Source: Clostridiales bacterium UBA1779 (GTDB lineage: Bacteria; Bacillota; Clostridia; Oscillospirales; CAG-272). From it: a stretch of DNA of 7,250 bases. A program made the position numbers and the translations under genes. Positions 6,714 to 7,250 of this stretch are shown here, one piece after another. Under the pieces are notes generated by a model. The model did not search any database. It was not told the origin of the DNA and saw only the letters and a list, made by a program, of their open reading frames with translations. Each line of letters starts with the position of its first letter. The stretch's first letter is position 1. Location of the stretch: assembly GCA_002314565.1 (NCBI GenBank), contig DCGL01000014.1, forward strand, positions 5,550-12,799. The letters run 5' to 3'.

Positions 6714-6767
6714 GCCGGATTCTGACACAGATGAATTGCGATGACAGAATCCGGCATATTTGTTTTT
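6714..6767 (+). terminator. Strong intrinsic terminator after the PAP2 gene, potentially bidirectional
   Basis: GCCGGATTCTG (6714-6724) pairs perfectly with CAGAATCCGGC (6745-6755), an 11-bp stem with a 20-base loop; past one A-A mismatch, CA and TG can add two more pairs. A T-rich tract (6757-6767) follows on the plus strand. Seven A (6707-6713) precede it, so on the minus strand the stem is followed directly by seven T, an even better terminator. It starts 12 bases after the PAP2 stop and ends directly before the dtd ribosome binding site. Confidence 0.85.
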
Positions 6768-6774
6768 GGAAAGG
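6768..6774 (+). promoter_or_regulatory. Ribosome binding site fixing the dtd start
   Basis: GGAAAGG lies 10 bases before the ATG at 6785, slightly long spacing. It supports that start over the in-frame ATG at 6731, which sits in the terminator loop and would add 18 residues absent from the Dtd family. Confidence 0.7.
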
Positions 6775-6784
6775 CGTTAATAAT

Positions 6785-7243
6785 ATGAGATTTGTTATCC
6801 AGCGTGTAAAATATGCATCCTGCACCGTTGACGGTGTGAAAACCGGTGAAATCGGACACGGATTGCTTGTGCTCTGCGGCATTGCCCAGACCGATGACAA
6901 AGCACTTGCCGATAAGATGGTGAAAAAGCTTTGCGGGCTTCGCATCTTTGATGACGAAAACGGCAAGACCAATCTTTCAATGGCGGACGTCGGCGGAGAG
7001 CTGATGATTATCTCTCAGTTCACCCTTTATGCAGACTGCTCACACGGAAACCGCCCGAGCTTCATTGATGCCGGCAAGCCAGACATGGCATCTCCTCTTT
7101 ACGAGTACATTCTCGATTCTGCCAAGGCTTACTGCCCGACCGTCGCTCGCGGCATCTTCGGTGCCGATATGAAGGTCGAACTGCTCAACGACGGCCCGTT
7201 TACGGTTATACTGGATTCGGACGTGATTTACCGGGGGACGTAA
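6785..7243 (+). CDS. dtd: D-aminoacyl-tRNA deacylase
   Basis: At 152 residues the protein has the normal full length for DTD1. It opens with the family's usual MRxVIQRVxxASxxVDG pattern, carries SQFTLYAD at 77-84 (the SQxxL active-site motif with Thr80), NRPSF at 89-93, and the Gly-cisPro motif in NDGPFT (135-140, Gly137-Pro138). The enzyme acts in the cytoplasm, hydrolysing D-amino acids mis-attached to tRNA (and glycine from tRNA-Ala), and so protects translation from D-amino acids that are abundant in wall-building bacteria. It has no evident tie to the upstream envelope genes. The preceding terminator suggests separate transcription, but I could not find a convincing promoter between that hairpin and the start codon. 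The frame is intact and ends 7 bases before the window edge. Confidence 0.97.
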   Translation: MRFVIQRVKYASCTVDGVKTGEIGHGLLVLCGIAQTDDKALADKMVKKLCGLRIFDDENGKTNLSMADVGGELMIISQFTLYADCSHGNRPSFIDAGKPDMASPLYEYILDSAKAYCPTVARGIFGADMKVELLNDGPFTVILDSDVIYRGT

Positions 7244-7250
7244 CTGGTGG

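Noticed and set aside
6731..6784. Longer N-terminus for Dtd
   Set aside because: The ATG at 6731 is in the loop of the terminator hairpin and the extra 18 residues are not part of the Dtd fold; the family starts with the MRxVIQRV segment at 6785.

Overview
The window looks like a chromosomal segment of a Gram-positive, Clostridia-like Firmicute, possibly an uncultivated gut Oscillospirales or Ruminococcaceae relative. This rests on strong SigA-type promoters, GGAGG-like ribosome binding sites, mid-range GC with AT-rich intergenic DNA, no outer-membrane proteins, and gene families common in gut Clostridia. The taxonomic placement is inference. I see no phage, plasmid, IS transposase, tRNA, rRNA or CRISPR array.

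Layout: (1) At 1-469 on the minus strand lies the N-terminal third of a phosphoglucomutase/phosphomannomutase that continues past the window edge. (2) At 470-701 is a divergent intergenic region with two good SigA promoters pointing outward. (3) From 702 to 6701 on the plus strand runs a tight gene run: a secreted, membrane-anchored PIG-L-type deacetylase; a GT2 glycosyltransferase fused to a GtrA membrane domain; a membrane-anchored phosphodiester glycosidase (NAGPA domain); a 447-residue single-pass membrane protein of unknown function with a highly charged coiled coil; and, after an 88-base gap holding a palindromic repeat, a PAP2 membrane phosphatase. (4) A strong hairpin with flanking A and T tracts (6714-6767) ends the run. 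(5) The last gene, 6785-7243, is dtd, encoding D-aminoacyl-tRNA deacylase, a housekeeping proofreading enzyme.

The first four plus-strand genes overlap or nearly touch (gaps of 14, -8 and -1 bases), so they are probably one transcript from the promoter at 620-648. All four products are predicted to sit in or outside the membrane. Their predicted activities form a coherent set: sugar transfer to or from a polyprenyl carrier and sugar-lipid translocation (GT2-GtrA), removal of an acetyl group from an N-acetylated sugar (PIG-L), cleavage of a sugar-1-phosphodiester (NAGPA), and dephosphorylation of a lipid phosphate such as undecaprenyl pyrophosphate (PAP2). The best reading is a small cell-envelope glycan decoration or remodelling module with one uncharacterised partner. 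The families are read from sequence motifs; the shared pathway is inference, and the substrate is unknown.
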